From positions 310,001 to 374,000 of the forward strand of contig NZ_JACSPX010000001.1 in the NCBI RefSeq assembly GCF_014836945.1: a DNA stretch of 64,000 nucleotides. The letters run 5' to 3'. Positions within the stretch are counted from its first letter, which is position 1. Each line of letters begins with the position of its first letter. The notes below the pieces were generated by a model. The model had not been told where the DNA came from, ran no database searches, and worked only from the letters and a program-made list of their open reading frames with translations. The DNA comes from Microbacterium commune (GTDB lineage: Bacteria; Actinomycetota; Actinomycetes; Actinomycetales; Microbacteriaceae). A program made the position numbers and the translations under genes. Below, piece by piece: positions 32,036 to 41,067 of the stretch.

Positions 32036-33103
32036 TCAGAGTTCCGCGTGCAGAGCCCACACGCGTTCGGCTGAGCTCGCCCATGAGAAGGCGCGCGCTC
32101 GATCGGCGCCGAGCACCTGCAGTCTCTGGCGCCCGACACCAAGGGCATCGACGAGCGCCTCGTCGAGCTGATCCGAGGCGACGACTGCGCCCCCGTCAGC
32201 GATCACGTCACTGTGCACTCCCGAGTCCGCAGCGACGACCGGCACGCCCAGCTCCATCGCTTCGATGAGCCTCCACGGCCAGGCCATGGCGGCCGAGGTC
32301 GCCACCACGGCGCCGGCCGCCGCGAGCACTGCGGCCCGCGAGGAGTCATCGAGTCGGTCAAGCAGATGCATCCGCGCTTCAGGCAGCCCCGCCGACGAGG
32401 CGAGTTGGATCAGCGCAGCACCGGTACCGTCCCGCTCATCCAGCACGACTGCATCCATGTCCGCGTGCGAGGCTGCGCGGAACCCGTCCGCAAACGACTC
32501 GCCCATGCCCGTGACCACCACATAGCGCTGCGGCAACAGCAGATCCGCGCGCAACCGCGCTGCATCCACTGGCGCGCCGAATCCGTTCGGCGCGGCACCG
32601 GCGATCACCCGGATCCGATCGCCGAGAGAAGTGATCTCGGCCAGCCGCTCTGCCATCGCGTGCGACGGCACGACCACGGCATCCGCGTGTCTGACCGCTC
32701 TCTTCAGCATGGCGCGCTGCCATGCGGCGCTCGTCTTCGGCAGAGCATCCGGGTTCTCCCACGCGCACAGATCCCAGAGCGTGACAGTCGTCTGAGCGTT
32801 ATCGTGCACCCGATCGTGACGCACCAGGGGTGCGAGCAGGGTGGGCGAGTGGATCAGCCCGCCCCCGACCCCGGCAGCGATGCCCATCTGCCAGGCGGCG
32901 GCCAGCTCACGCCGCGCGAGCGGCAGGGTGCGCACGTCGTGCAGCCCAGCCACAGGCACCTCGGTGCCGCTCGGCACGATCCCCGAAACGACGCAGCCGC
33001 GAGGCGCCGTGTTGACCAGTCCCTCGGTCAGACCGAGCGCAGCGCGCGCCAGATCGGCGTCGACACCGACCTGGTCGATGACGACACGCAGCTGCACAGT
33101 CAT
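32036..33103 (-). CDS. GT4-like glycosyltransferase
   Basis: A 355-residue GT-B type protein: VVIDQVGVDADLARAALGLTEGL at the N-terminus, DNAQTTVTLWDLCAWENP and AVVVPSHAMAERLAE in the middle, and WPWRLIEAMELGVPVVAADSGVHSDV at the C-terminus, the nucleotide-sugar motif of GT4 enzymes. Homologues I know of this shape are annotated as mannosyltransferases in actinobacterial wall loci, but the donor is not decided here. ATG at 33103 is preceded at six bases by TACGCT (33115-33110), so transcription may be leaderless. Codon use is as GC-rich as the conserved right flank, so the gene may belong to the stable chromosome and not to the variable locus. Confidence 0.82.
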   Translation of the reverse strand: MTVQLRVVIDQVGVDADLARAALGLTEGLVNTAPRGCVVSGIVPSGTEVPVAGLHDVRTLPLARRELAAAWQMGIAAGVGGGLIHSPTLLAPLVRHDRVHDNAQTTVTLWDLCAWENPDALPKTSAAWQRAMLKRAVRHADAVVVPSHAMAERLAEITSLGDRIRVIAGAAPNGFGAPVDAARLRADLLLPQRYVVVTGMGESFADGFRAASHADMDAVVLDERDGTGAALIQLASSAGLPEARMHLLDRLDDSSRAAVLAAAGAVVATSAAMAWPWRLIEAMELGVPVVAADSGVHSDVIADGGAVVASDQLDEALVDALGVGRQRLQVLGADRARAFSWASSAERVWALHAEL

Positions 33104-33230
33104 GATTTCAGCGTAGCCGCGACGCCCGCCGCGGTCGGAAGCCTCCCCGACGTGCACCCGCGCGCTGTGCGTTCTCCCAGCTCCGGCACAAGCAGCCTAG
33201 AAGGCGACCGGTCGGCAGAACCGACGTGCA

Positions 33231-33258
33231 CCTCAGCCCTCAGCCCTCAGCCCTCAGC
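33231..33258. repeat. Four perfect tandem copies of a 7-base unit over the recQ-like stop codon
   Basis: The unit CCTCAGC is repeated four times without error. The stop codon of the helicase gene (33247-33249) lies within it. Because seven is not a multiple of three, gain or loss of a unit would shift the reading frame at the very end of the gene, but each unit carries a possible TGA on the minus strand, so the effect would be limited to a few C-terminal residues. Confidence 0.9.
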
Positions 33259-34899
33259 CGAGCCCACGCGCTCGAGCAGATCCTTCTCTTCGATCAGCTC
33301 CAGCGACAGCACCCGGTATCCCTCGGCGTCGAAGAACACCGTCATCCGATCATCCTCCACCGACATCACGGTGCCGGGGCCCCATTCCCGGTGCCGAACG
33401 GCGTCGTCGACCTCGAAACCGGCATCCGCCCCACCCTCGATCTCGTCCCCGCCACCGTCCGCCACCCCCGCCGCGCAGGTGTCGCAGTTGCCGCACGGCC
33501 CCTCCAGCTCGTCGCCGAAGTACCCGAGCAGAACCTGCCTGCGGCAGCGGCGCGTCTCGGCGTACGAGCGCATCATCTCGATCCGGGACTGATCGATGCG
33601 CTCGCGCTCCTCGACCCGCTCGAGCGCATCGGCGACCGCCACTCCGATGCCGCCGCGCGCGAGCAGCGTGACGCCGCTGCGGCCGATCCGCACGTGCCCG
33701 GTGTCGGAGAGCAGGGCAAGCAGTGCGGTCACGCGTCGGGCCGAGAGACCGGATGCCTCTGCCAGTTCCGCACGCTTGCGGGGGCCGCCGTCGAGCGCGC
33801 GCAGCAGCCGGCGGATCTCGCCGCCGGCGGGCTTGCGCCCCGCGAAGTACTTCCGCAGGGCCAAGTCTTCGGGGCGGAAGTGCAGGGTGGCCTGAGCGGC
33901 TTCGCCGTCACGTCCGGCGCGTCCGACCTCCTGGTAGTACGCGTCGACCGATTCCGGGGCGTCGGCGTGCACCACGAAGCGCACGTTGGGCTTGTCGATG
34001 CCCATCCCGAAGGCGGAGGTCGCGACCACGACGTCGAGCCGGTCGCCGAGCAGATCCTCGTGCACCTGGCCCCGCGCCGTTCCCGACATGCCCGCATGGT
34101 AGGCGGCCGCGCGCAGCCCGCGCTCCTGCAGCCGCTCGGCGTACCGCTCGGTGTCGCGTCGTGTCGCGGTGTACACCAGGCCGGGCTGGGGCAGCGCGAC
34201 CACCTCATCCTCCACCGCCGCTCGCTTGTCGCCATCGTGGGTGTGCCGTCGCACCGCGAGCGCGATCTCGGGCCGGTCCAACTCGCCGATGCTCTCGAAC
34301 GGATCGCGCAGGCCGAGCCGCCGCGAGATCTCCGCCCGCACGGGCGTGGACGCCGTCGCCGTCAGCGCCATGATCGGCGGGCGCCCGAGGCGCTCCGCCG
34401 CGGCACCGAGCATCAGGTAGTCCGGGCGGAAGTCGTGCCCCCAGGAGGCGATGCAGTGCGCCTCGTCGACGACGAGCAGCGAGACCTCCAGCTCGGCGAG
34501 GGCGGCCATCACCTCCTCCTTCGCCAGCTGCTCGGGTGCGAGCAGCACGAACTCGGCCTGGCCCGAGCGCAGCATCCGCCACGCCTCGCGCGTGCGGCGC
34601 GCACCCCCGGCCGAGTTCAGCGCCACGGCCGCAGGCGCGTCGGGTGCGTTCTCGATCCCGACCAGCTGATCCTCCTGCAGGGCGATCAGCGGCGACACGA
34701 CGACCGTCACGCCCTCGCGCAGCGTCGCGGCGATCTGGTACATCACCGACTTGCCGTACCCGGTCGCGAGCACGCCGAGCACGTCGCGTCCGTCGATGGC
34801 CGCCTCGATCGCATCCCGCTGCGCGGGCTTGAGCTGGTCGATGCCGAAGGACTCGCGGGCGACGCGGTCGATGTCGTCTGTGATCACACCCCATCGCAT
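33247..34899 (-). CDS. RecQ-family ATP-dependent DNA helicase
   Basis: A 550-residue superfamily 2 helicase, acting in DNA repair and recombination. Walker A is ATGYGKS at 45-51, motif II DEAH at 145-148 within the RecQ-typical DEAHCIASWGHDFRPDY, with TATAST (III), YHAGMSGTARG (IV) and YYQEVGRAGRDG (VI). A RecQ zinc site appears as a CRR...CGNCDTC cluster near residue 470. The C-terminus has no recognisable HRDC domain; instead there is an acidic linker and a short REWGPGTVMSVEDDRMTVFF segment resembling a small beta-barrel. This is the common actinobacterial short form. It is convergent with nothing; LCP lies upstream on the same strand. Confidence 0.92.
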   Translation of the reverse strand: MRWGVITDDIDRVARESFGIDQLKPAQRDAIEAAIDGRDVLGVLATGYGKSVMYQIAATLREGVTVVVSPLIALQEDQLVGIENAPDAPAAVALNSAGGARRTREAWRMLRSGQAEFVLLAPEQLAKEEVMAALAELEVSLLVVDEAHCIASWGHDFRPDYLMLGAAAERLGRPPIMALTATASTPVRAEISRRLGLRDPFESIGELDRPEIALAVRRHTHDGDKRAAVEDEVVALPQPGLVYTATRRDTERYAERLQERGLRAAAYHAGMSGTARGQVHEDLLGDRLDVVVATSAFGMGIDKPNVRFVVHADAPESVDAYYQEVGRAGRDGEAAQATLHFRPEDLALRKYFAGRKPAGGEIRRLLRALDGGPRKRAELAEASGLSARRVTALLALLSDTGHVRIGRSGVTLLARGGIGVAVADALERVEERERIDQSRIEMMRSYAETRRCRRQVLLGYFGDELEGPCGNCDTCAAGVADGGGDEIEGGADAGFEVDDAVRHREWGPGTVMSVEDDRMTVFFDAEGYRVLSLELIEEKDLLERVGSAEG

Positions 34900-34953
34900 C
34901 GCGGCATCGTCGATCCCGCCACGGGGTTGCGTGGGGAGGCGGCACGGCCTAGG

Positions 34954-35078
34954 CCCTTCGACAGGCTCAGGGACCCAGAAGGAAGCAGGCTCAGGGCCCT
35001 TCGACAGGCTCAGGGAACAAGAAGGAAGCCGGCTCAGGGCCGTTCGACAGGCTCAGCGACCCAAGAAGGGGCTCAGGG
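34954..35078. repeat. Three tandem copies of a 43-base repeat
   Basis: Copies begin at 34954, 34997 and 35040, exactly 43 bases apart. Each opens with CCCTTCGACAGGCTCAGGGA or a close variant (third copy with two changes in this core), followed by a purine-rich linker and a second GGCTCAGGG. The core is a partly palindromic element that I recall as a common dispersed intergenic repeat in high-GC bacteria. The third copy runs into the LCP stop codon at 35073-35075. Perfect spacing points to recent tandem duplication. Confidence 0.9.
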
Positions 35079-36545
35079 GCTGGGCGTCGGCGTGGGAGTC
35101 GGCGGGTGCAGCGCGGCGTCGACCATCTGGCGGACGAGCGCGTAGTCGGGCTCGGCCTCCACGATGCCGTTGTCTGGCGTGAGCTCGATCTGGGCGACCG
35201 GCTGTCCCTTGGCCTTCTTGACGAGATCGAAGAACTCGGGCAGCTTGCTCGTGGGCAGATCGGTCTGCACGAGCTCTGTCCCCGCCGCGGCGATCTCGTT
35301 GAAACGGGTCAGGACGGTCTGCGGGGTGAACTGCTGCAGGATCGCCACCTGCAGCTCGCGCTGCCGCTTCATCCGGTCGAAATCGCTCGTCGTGTACCGC
35401 GACCGGGCGTACCACTGCGCCGTGTCACCGTCCATGTGCTGCGGCCCCGGCTCGATCCAGCCGATCGCCCAATCCGCGGCCGGCTGGCCGGGGTACGCCG
35501 GCCCGCCACCCTTGGGCAGACGCTCCGCGACCGTGATGTCCACCCCGCCGAGCGCATCGATGAGCGCGGCGAAGGCATCCATGTCGACGAAGACGTAGTA
35601 CGGGATCTCGATGCCGAGGATCCCCTCTGCGGCATCCTTCGTCGCCTCGATCGCCGGCGTCGAATCGTGCGCGGCGGCGTCGGGATAGATCGACTTCCCG
35701 CCGTCCTTACGGCATTCCTCGACCGCATTGGTGAGCTGGTTGACACCCGCACCCCAGCCGCACTGGAGGTCGTCGTGGCCCTCGAAGTAGTTGCGGTAGT
35801 CGTAGCCGACCAGCTCTGGGTCGCGCATCGGGCTGTCCTCCGCGAACGGGAACTCCCTCATGTCACGGGGGATGCCGGTGATCGTCACGGCTCCCGAGTC
35901 GGCGTTCACCGAGACCACCGAGATGCTGTCAAACCGCATCGAGTCGCGCCCGTCGCCGCTGTCGGCGCCGAGCAGCAGGATGTTGTAGTACCCCTCGCTC
36001 GGCGGCAGACTCGGCCCGCTGCTGCCGAAGATCGTCGTCAGCGCACCCCGGCTCGAGGCCACGGCGGTGGAGGCGTAGACCGCCGACGACGCGGCGAGCG
36101 CGAGCACCAGCACGGATGCCACCGCCATCGTCCACCGCGAGAAGCCCGGCACCCGCACCAGACGCACCAGCCGCAGGGTGTCGATGGTCAGCACCACCCA
36201 CAGGATCGTGTACCCGATCAGCAGCACCTGCACGAACGTCAGCACGAACCAGGACAGCGGCCCGGTGACGAACCACACCAGCGCGTCCTGCGCGAACAGC
36301 CCCATTCCCGCGCCGACGATGAGCAGCAGCCAACCCAGCAGGGTGGCTCCCAGCCCGAAGCGCCCCAGACGGCGATTGCCGGCGAGCACCTGCGCCGAGC
36401 CGGGGAGGAGGGCGTTGAGCACCACGAGCCACCACCCGCGACGGCCCATGACCGCCCCGTCCGACACATCCGGGTATCGCAGGGGCCTGGTCTCGATGAG
36501 AGGCCGCCCGCCTCGCGCCGGGGCGTGCGGGGCGGCCAGCGTCAC
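35073..36545 (-). CDS. LytR-CpsA-Psr (LCP) family cell-wall glycopolymer ligase
   Basis: LCP enzymes move lipid-linked wall polymers (teichoic acid, arabinogalactan, capsule) onto peptidoglycan outside the membrane. This 490-residue protein has an N-terminal stretch with about four or five hydrophobic helices (residues 38-165), longer than the usual single anchor, then the LCP domain: [36 protein letters not shown] with the conserved Arg-Asp, and [19 protein letters not shown] with the catalytic-site arginines. The tail ends [13 protein letters not shown] at 36545 overlaps the purE stop (GTGA). It is well placed to attach the polymers made by the left half of the window. Confidence 0.93.
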   Translation of the reverse strand: MTLAAPHAPARGGRPLIETRPLRYPDVSDGAVMGRRGWWLVVLNALLPGSAQVLAGNRRLGRFGLGATLLGWLLLIVGAGMGLFAQDALVWFVTGPLSWFVLTFVQVLLIGYTILWVVLTIDTLRLVRLVRVPGFSRWTMAVASVLVLALAASSAVYASTAVASSRGALTTIFGSSGPSLPPSEGYYNILLLGADSGDGRDSMRFDSISVVSVNADSGAVTITGIPRDMREFPFAEDSPMRDPELVGYDYRNYFEGHDDLQCGWGAGVNQLTNAVEECRKDGGKSIYPDAAAHDSTPAIEATKDAAEGILGIEIPYYVFVDMDAFAALIDALGGVDITVAERLPKGGGPAYPGQPAADWAIGWIEPGPQHMDGDTAQWYARSRYTTSDFDRMKRQRELQVAILQQFTPQTVLTRFNEIAAAGTELVQTDLPTSKLPEFFDLVKKAKGQPVAQIELTPDNGIVEAEPDYALVRQMVDAALHPPTPTPTPSP

Positions 36546-37060
36546 AGCGAGTCCTTCAGCCGCTGGTTCTTCTGCTCGACCTGCTGCTCGAGATCGCGCG
36601 CGTAGGCCTCGACGCGGTCGGCGAGCGCGGCGTCGGACGTGCCGAGGATGCGCGCCGCGAGGATGCCGGCGTTGCGCGCACCGCCGATCGACACGGTCGC
36701 GACGGGGATGCCGGCGGGCATCTGCACGATCGACAGCAGCGAGTCCATGCCGTCGAGGTAGGCGAGCGGCACGGGCACGCCGATGACCGGCACGGCGGTG
36801 ACCGACGCGAGCATGCCGGGAAGGTGCGCCGCTCCCCCTGCCCCGGCGATGATCGCCCTGATGCCGCGGCTGCGCGCCTCGCGGCCGTAGCTCATCAGCT
36901 TGTCGGGCGTGCGGTGCGCCGAGACGACCTCGACCTCGTGCGGGATGCCGAAGTCGGTGAGCGCCTGGGAGGCGTCGCTCATCACGCGCCAGTCGGAGTC
37001 GGAACCCATGACGACGCCGACGAGGGGCGTGCTCGAGGAGTGCAGTGGCTCAGTCACCAT
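36542..37060 (-). CDS. purE: N5-carboxyaminoimidazole ribonucleotide mutase
   Basis: Purine synthesis: rearranges N5-CAIR, made by PurK, to CAIR. The 172-residue length is standard for class I Pur[10 protein letters not shown] at 19-27 and SAHRTPDKL at 47-55 form the active site with its conserved His, followed by [13 protein letters not shown] and [16 protein letters not shown] at 37060 is used; no good ribosome-binding site precedes it. It follows purK by 50 bases and overlaps the LCP gene, an arrangement I have seen in related actinobacteria. Confidence 0.97.
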   Translation of the reverse strand: MVTEPLHSSSTPLVGVVMGSDSDWRVMSDASQALTDFGIPHEVEVVSAHRTPDKLMSYGREARSRGIRAIIAGAGGAAHLPGMLASVTAVPVIGVPVPLAYLDGMDSLLSIVQMPAGIPVATVSIGGARNAGILAARILGTSDAALADRVEAYARDLEQQVEQKNQRLKDSL

Positions 37061-37110
37061 GACAGGCTACGGGGCGGTGCGGGGAGAAGGTCGCAGCGGC
37101 ACGCGCGCGC

Positions 37111-38232
37111 TCAGACGAACAGGGCTGCTGCTGCACGGGCGGTGTAGACGACGTCCTCGAGGTCGTCGCCCGAGACGTTCACGTGACCGACCTTGCGGCC
37201 GGGACGCGGGGCCTTGCCGTAGGTGTGGATCTTCGCGTCGCGATACTCCTGCATCGCGGGCGCGAAGCGGTCGGCGAGCGAACCCTCGGCGGGTCCGCCG
37301 AGGATGTTGATCATCACGGTCCACGGCTGCCGCGGATCAGTGCGGCCCAGCGGCAGGTCGGCGACCGCCCGCAGGTGCTGCTCGAACTGCCCGGTCACCG
37401 CGCCGTCCTGGCTCCAGTGCCCGCTGTTGTGCGGGCGCATCGCGAGTTCGTTCACGAGGATGCGGTCGTCGTCGGTCTCGAACAGCTCGACGGCGAGCAT
37501 GCCCGTCACTCCGATGCCCTCGGCGACACGGCGTCCGATCTGCTCGGCGAGCTCGACCACACGCGCGGTGGTGCCCGGCGCCGGTGCGATGACCTCGGCG
37601 CACACGCCGTCGCGCTGCACGGTCTCGACGACCGGGTAGGCGACCATCTCGCCGCTGGGCCGTCGAGCGATCTGCTGTGCCAGCTCGCGGCGGAACGACA
37701 CCAGCTCCTCGGCGAGCAGCGCCTCGCCGCCGGCGGACGCGAACCAGTCGGCGGCGTCCGACCCCGAGCGCACGACGCGCACGCCCTTCCCGTCGTAGCC
37801 TCCGCGTGGCGTCTTCACGACCGCTCCCCCGCCGTGCTCGTCGATGAACCGCTGCAGCTCGCCCGCGTCGCGCACCGGAGCCCACTCGGGCTGGGGCACG
37901 TCGAGTTCGGCGAGACGCGCGCGCATGACCAGCTTGTCCTGCGCGTACTGCAGCGCATCAGGCCCGGGATGCACCTGGATGCCGTCCGCGACGAGCGCGC
38001 GGAGCACATCCTGCGGGACGTGCTCGTGATCGAAGGTGATGACGTCGACGTCGCGCGCGAAGGCGCGCACCGTCTCGAGGTCGCGGTAGTCGCCGACGGC
38101 GGTCGCCGCCAGCTGCGCCGACATCCCCTCGTCCTCGGCGAGCACCCGGATGTCGAGCCCGATCTCGACCGCCGGAGCGATCATCATCCGAGCCAGCTGT
38201 CCTCCGCCGATCACACCCACGCGCACGGTCAT
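37111..38232 (-). CDS. purK: N5-carboxyaminoimidazole ribonucleotide synthetase
   Basis: ATP-grasp enzyme that carboxylates AIR with bicarbonate to give N5-CAIR. The 373-residue protein starts VRVGVIGGGQLARMMIAPA, and has FDHEHVPQDVL, VVKTPRGGYDGKGV (ATP-grasp glycine-rich loop) and NELAMRPHNSGHW, all PurK hallmarks. ATG at 38232 has AAAGGGG six bases before it. It pairs with purE immediately downstream. Confidence 0.97.
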   Translation of the reverse strand: MTVRVGVIGGGQLARMMIAPAVEIGLDIRVLAEDEGMSAQLAATAVGDYRDLETVRAFARDVDVITFDHEHVPQDVLRALVADGIQVHPGPDALQYAQDKLVMRARLAELDVPQPEWAPVRDAGELQRFIDEHGGGAVVKTPRGGYDGKGVRVVRSGSDAADWFASAGGEALLAEELVSFRRELAQQIARRPSGEMVAYPVVETVQRDGVCAEVIAPAPGTTARVVELAEQIGRRVAEGIGVTGMLAVELFETDDDRILVNELAMRPHNSGHWSQDGAVTGQFEQHLRAVADLPLGRTDPRQPWTVMINILGGPAEGSLADRFAPAMQEYRDAKIHTYGKAPRPGRKVGHVNVSGDDLEDVVYTARAAAALFV

Positions 38233-38295
38233 GCAGCGCCCCTTTCGTCGTCTCCATTCTCGCGCACTCCGTCGCGAGCGGAAGACGATCGGCGC

Positions 38296-38841
38296 TCAGT
38301 ACCCCCGGCTCGCGGACTGCGCGTCACGATGGGCGAGGATCTGATTCACCTCGATCTGATCGGCGAGCACCTCGTGCACGAGGCTCGCCATGGGCACGTT
38401 CACCAGCCGCACCGGCTCGTCGGCGCCGTCGCTGAGCGTGATCGTCCCCGCGCCCCACACCCGCTGCAGCGGACCACGGCGGATGCTGATCGAGTAGCCG
38501 CGCATGTGCGACACCTCGCGGCGACGGCGTGAGCCGAGCCCCTCGCGCACGATGACCCGGCGGGTGGTGATGGTGAACGTGCGCGAGATCCAGAACAGGA
38601 ACGGCATCACCACGAGCAGCAGCACGATGATGCCCGCTCCGGCGAGCAGCATCCAGTTCTCGTACCCCTCAGGCAGGTTGTCGTAGAGGTAGGCGGTGAC
38701 GCCGACGGTGGCGACGAGCAGCGCCGCAGGCCAGAAGAGCCGCCGCGCATGGCTGCGCAGACGCGCCACGAGCAGTTCTTCGGCGGGCGCGCCCGGCGGC
38801 GGCATGTTCGGCCGGCCGCCGAGGGTCACGGGCTGTGTCAC
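38296..38841 (-). CDS. PH-domain membrane protein (bacterial PH, YdbS/YdbT-like)
   Basis: A 181-residue protein with two hydrophobic helices (about residues 35-55 and 65-85) followed by a bacterial pleckstrin-homology domain: SRTFTITTRRVIVREGL, then RGYSISIRRGPLQRVWGAGTITL. Function of this family is not established. The gene lies between birA and purK, a position I recall as conserved in Micrococcales. The start is uncertain: GTG at 38841 gives the full N-terminus but its GGAGGG is almost touching the codon; a GTG four codons later is better spaced. Confidence 0.85.
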   Translation of the reverse strand: MTQPVTLGGRPNMPPPGAPAEELLVARLRSHARRLFWPAALLVATVGVTAYLYDNLPEGYENWMLLAGAGIIVLLLVVMPFLFWISRTFTITTRRVIVREGLGSRRRREVSHMRGYSISIRRGPLQRVWGAGTITLSDGADEPVRLVNVPMASLVHEVLADQIEVNQILAHRDAQSASRGY

Positions 38842-38897
38842 CCCTCCATTGTGCCCGCGTCGCCCCGGGTACGCGGCAGGCCGCCGGGCGCGTCGGC

Positions 38898-39656
38898 TCA
38901 GGCGAGTCGGGCGTGCACGACATCGCCCGACGCCACCGCCCGCTCGACGCCGGCGGCGTCGACCACGAGGCACCCGTCGTCCTGCAGACGCACGGCGCGA
39001 CCGCGCAGCGTCTCGCCGTGGGGCATCGTCACCTCGACGTCGCGGCCGAGGCTGAGGCAGCGTCTCTCCGCCTCGTCGTGGAGTCCGGATGCCCGTGCCC
39101 CGTCGCGGGCCAGCCCGGCGACCAGGCCGCGCAGGGCTTCCAGGTAGCCGGAGAGCAGCAGGTCGATGTCGGCAGCCGCGCCGAGCGCCGCGAACGACGT
39201 GGCGGTCGGCACCGGCAGCTCGGCGGTCGTCATCACGGTGTTCACCCCACTGCCCACGATCACACCGTCCGGGGTGACCTCGGCGAGGATGCCGCAGATC
39301 TTGCGCCCGTCGACGAGGACATCATTGGGCCACTTGAAGCCGACATCGTGTGCCGGCAGCTGGGCTGCCACGGCATCCGTCATCGCAACGCCCGCGGCCA
39401 GCGCGAGCCAGCCCCACGCGTCGGCGTCGGCGGGCAGATCGCGCAGTAGCACCGAGACGGCGAGCGCGGAGCCCGGCGGCGTCGTCCACGTGCGATCCAG
39501 ACGTCCCCGACCCGCGGTCTGCGCGTCGGTCACCAGGGCGGCGAGATGGCCGAGTCGCTCGCGGGTGAGGCGCTCGCGCATCTCGACGTTGGTGGAGCCG
39601 CACGAGTCGAGCACGATGAGCGGGTCGGCGAGCGCTCGCGTGCGCGGAAGCTGCAT
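38898..39656 (-). CDS. birA: Biotin--[acetyl-CoA-carboxylase] ligase (class I BirA)
   Basis: Attaches biotin to the carboxyl-carrier domains of acyl-CoA carboxylases. The 252-residue protein contains the biotinyl-AMP loop AGRGRLDRTW at 48-57, KWPNDVLVDGRKICGIL at 108-124 and GSGVNTVMT. It lacks the N-terminal helix-turn-helix of class II enzymes, so it should not act as a repressor. ATG at 39656 shares a base with the stop of the transferase gene upstream (TGATG). Confidence 0.95.
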   Translation of the reverse strand: MQLPRTRALADPLIVLDSCGSTNVEMRERLTRERLGHLAALVTDAQTAGRGRLDRTWTTPPGSALAVSVLLRDLPADADAWGWLALAAGVAMTDAVAAQLPAHDVGFKWPNDVLVDGRKICGILAEVTPDGVIVGSGVNTVMTTAELPVPTATSFAALGAAADIDLLLSGYLEALRGLVAGLARDGARASGLHDEAERRCLSLGRDVEVTMPHGETLRGRAVRLQDDGCLVVDAAGVERAVASGDVVHARLA

Positions 39657-40936
39657 CAGTCGTCGTCCTCGTCGGCGCCGTCGCCGCCGTCCGCGTCGGA
39701 TGCCGTCCCACCGGCATCCCTGGCATGCCACTCGTCCCACGTACGCATGAGGTGCTCGATCGCGCCGTGGAACTTCGCGGTCGCGGCTCCCGGCGCGGTG
39801 TCACCGAAGTAGTGCTGCACCCAGGTGCGCAGACGGGCGACGGCCTCGTCGTCAGCGGCGACGCGCTCGACCTCCTCGACGATGCGCGCGGCGCCGTCGA
39901 CGGTGAGCCATTCGCACGCCGACAGGTACCCCGTGGTGTCGATGGAGGCACGCTCGTCGGCCGGGCGCGTAATCAGCAGCGGCTTGCCCGCGGCGAGCCG
40001 GTCGTAGACCATGGCGGAGATGTCGACGACGGCGACGTCTGCCGCGGCCAGCTGCCAGCCGAGCTCGGGACCGTCGTCGTACACGTGCTGGGCGCGCGGG
40101 TCGGCGGTGTTGGCCTGGTCGATCGCGGCGAGGATGCGGCGGTGCGCCGCGCCGTAGTCGTGGTCCACGACGCCGCTGCGCGGATGCGGACGGTAGATCA
40201 CCCGATGCCGGCCCGTGGCGAGCAGCCCGGCGACCAGGGTCTCGCCGTGCGACGCGATCGAGCCGTAGTGCGCCGAGGGACGATCCCCCTCCCACGTCGG
40301 CGCGTACAGCACGACCATGCGCTCGTCGGGGGTGTACGGCAGGGTTCCGGAGTAGTGGTCGGCCTGCGGCCGACCGATCTCGATCGTGCGCGTGTCGAGG
40401 TCGTAGTCCCACAGGGTGCGGCTGAGCCGGTCGCGGGCGGCCTGACCCGCGATCAGGGCGTAGTCGTACGCCTTGTACTGATTGGTGGTCATGTACATCT
40501 TGTCGGACTCGCCGTGGTTGATGAACACGTGCCAGCGTCGGCCGTAGCGGAACATCTGGAAGTTGCGGGTGTTCTGGTTCACGTACAGCACGATGCGGAT
40601 GTCCTGCTCGGCGATGAACCGCTCGAGGTCGCGCACCGTGGGCAGGAAGGCGACCGGAAGCGCGTCCTCCTCGATCAGCCGCTCGGCTCCGGTGGCACTG
40701 CGCGAGAGCACGACGACGGGCCAGCGCTTCGCGAGCTCGGCGAGGGGGCGGTACCACTGGCGCATCTGATACATGTTGACCGCGCCGTCGGCGAAGTACA
40801 CCGCGATGCGGTAGCGACCGGCCGGGTGCGGGCCCTGGGCGGCGAGACGCCGTCGCACACGCTGCACGGCCGAGCGCGAGGTCAGTGCCTTCTGCAGCAG
40901 TCGATACGCCTTCTTGCCGTCTGAGACCACACCCAT
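39656..40936 (-). CDS. CDP-glycerol glycerophosphotransferase-like protein (TagB/TagF family)
   Basis: A 426-residue GT-B fold protein of the teichoic-acid polymerase family, predicted to add phosphoglycerol or another phosphate-linked unit to a wall glycan. It shows VFINHGESDKMY (in place of the usual WHG), VVLYAPTWEGDRPSAHYGS, YRPHPRSG and VADVAVVDISAMVYDRLAAGKP, all typical of the family apart from the altered WHG. The last 20 residues are Gly/Asp rich and acidic. ATG at 40936 is used. It is divergent from a GT2 gene and coupled to birA downstream. The exact substrate is open; related proteins can be poly(ribitol phosphate) or sugar-phosphate transferases. Confidence 0.85.
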   Translation of the reverse strand: MGVVSDGKKAYRLLQKALTSRSAVQRVRRRLAAQGPHPAGRYRIAVYFADGAVNMYQMRQWYRPLAELAKRWPVVVLSRSATGAERLIEEDALPVAFLPTVRDLERFIAEQDIRIVLYVNQNTRNFQMFRYGRRWHVFINHGESDKMYMTTNQYKAYDYALIAGQAARDRLSRTLWDYDLDTRTIEIGRPQADHYSGTLPYTPDERMVVLYAPTWEGDRPSAHYGSIASHGETLVAGLLATGRHRVIYRPHPRSGVVDHDYGAAHRRILAAIDQANTADPRAQHVYDDGPELGWQLAAADVAVVDISAMVYDRLAAGKPLLITRPADERASIDTTGYLSACEWLTVDGAARIVEEVERVAADDEAVARLRTWVQHYFGDTAPGAATAKFHGAIEHLMRTWDEWHARDAGGTASDADGGDGADEDDD

Positions 40937-41067
40937 CCGTCCAGGATACCGGGCGGTCGCGAGCGCCCTCAGGCGGAGGGATGCGGGCTGCCGCCCGTTC
41001 CGGATGCGGGAGCCGACCTGCGAATCGTCCGCGCCGGCGGGACGAACGCGCATGACATGATCGACAC

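Noticed and set aside
34954-35078. Regularly spaced repeats suggesting a short CRISPR array
   Set aside because: The linkers between the cores are themselves near-identical, so the whole 43-base unit is repeated. There are no unique spacers and no cas genes nearby.
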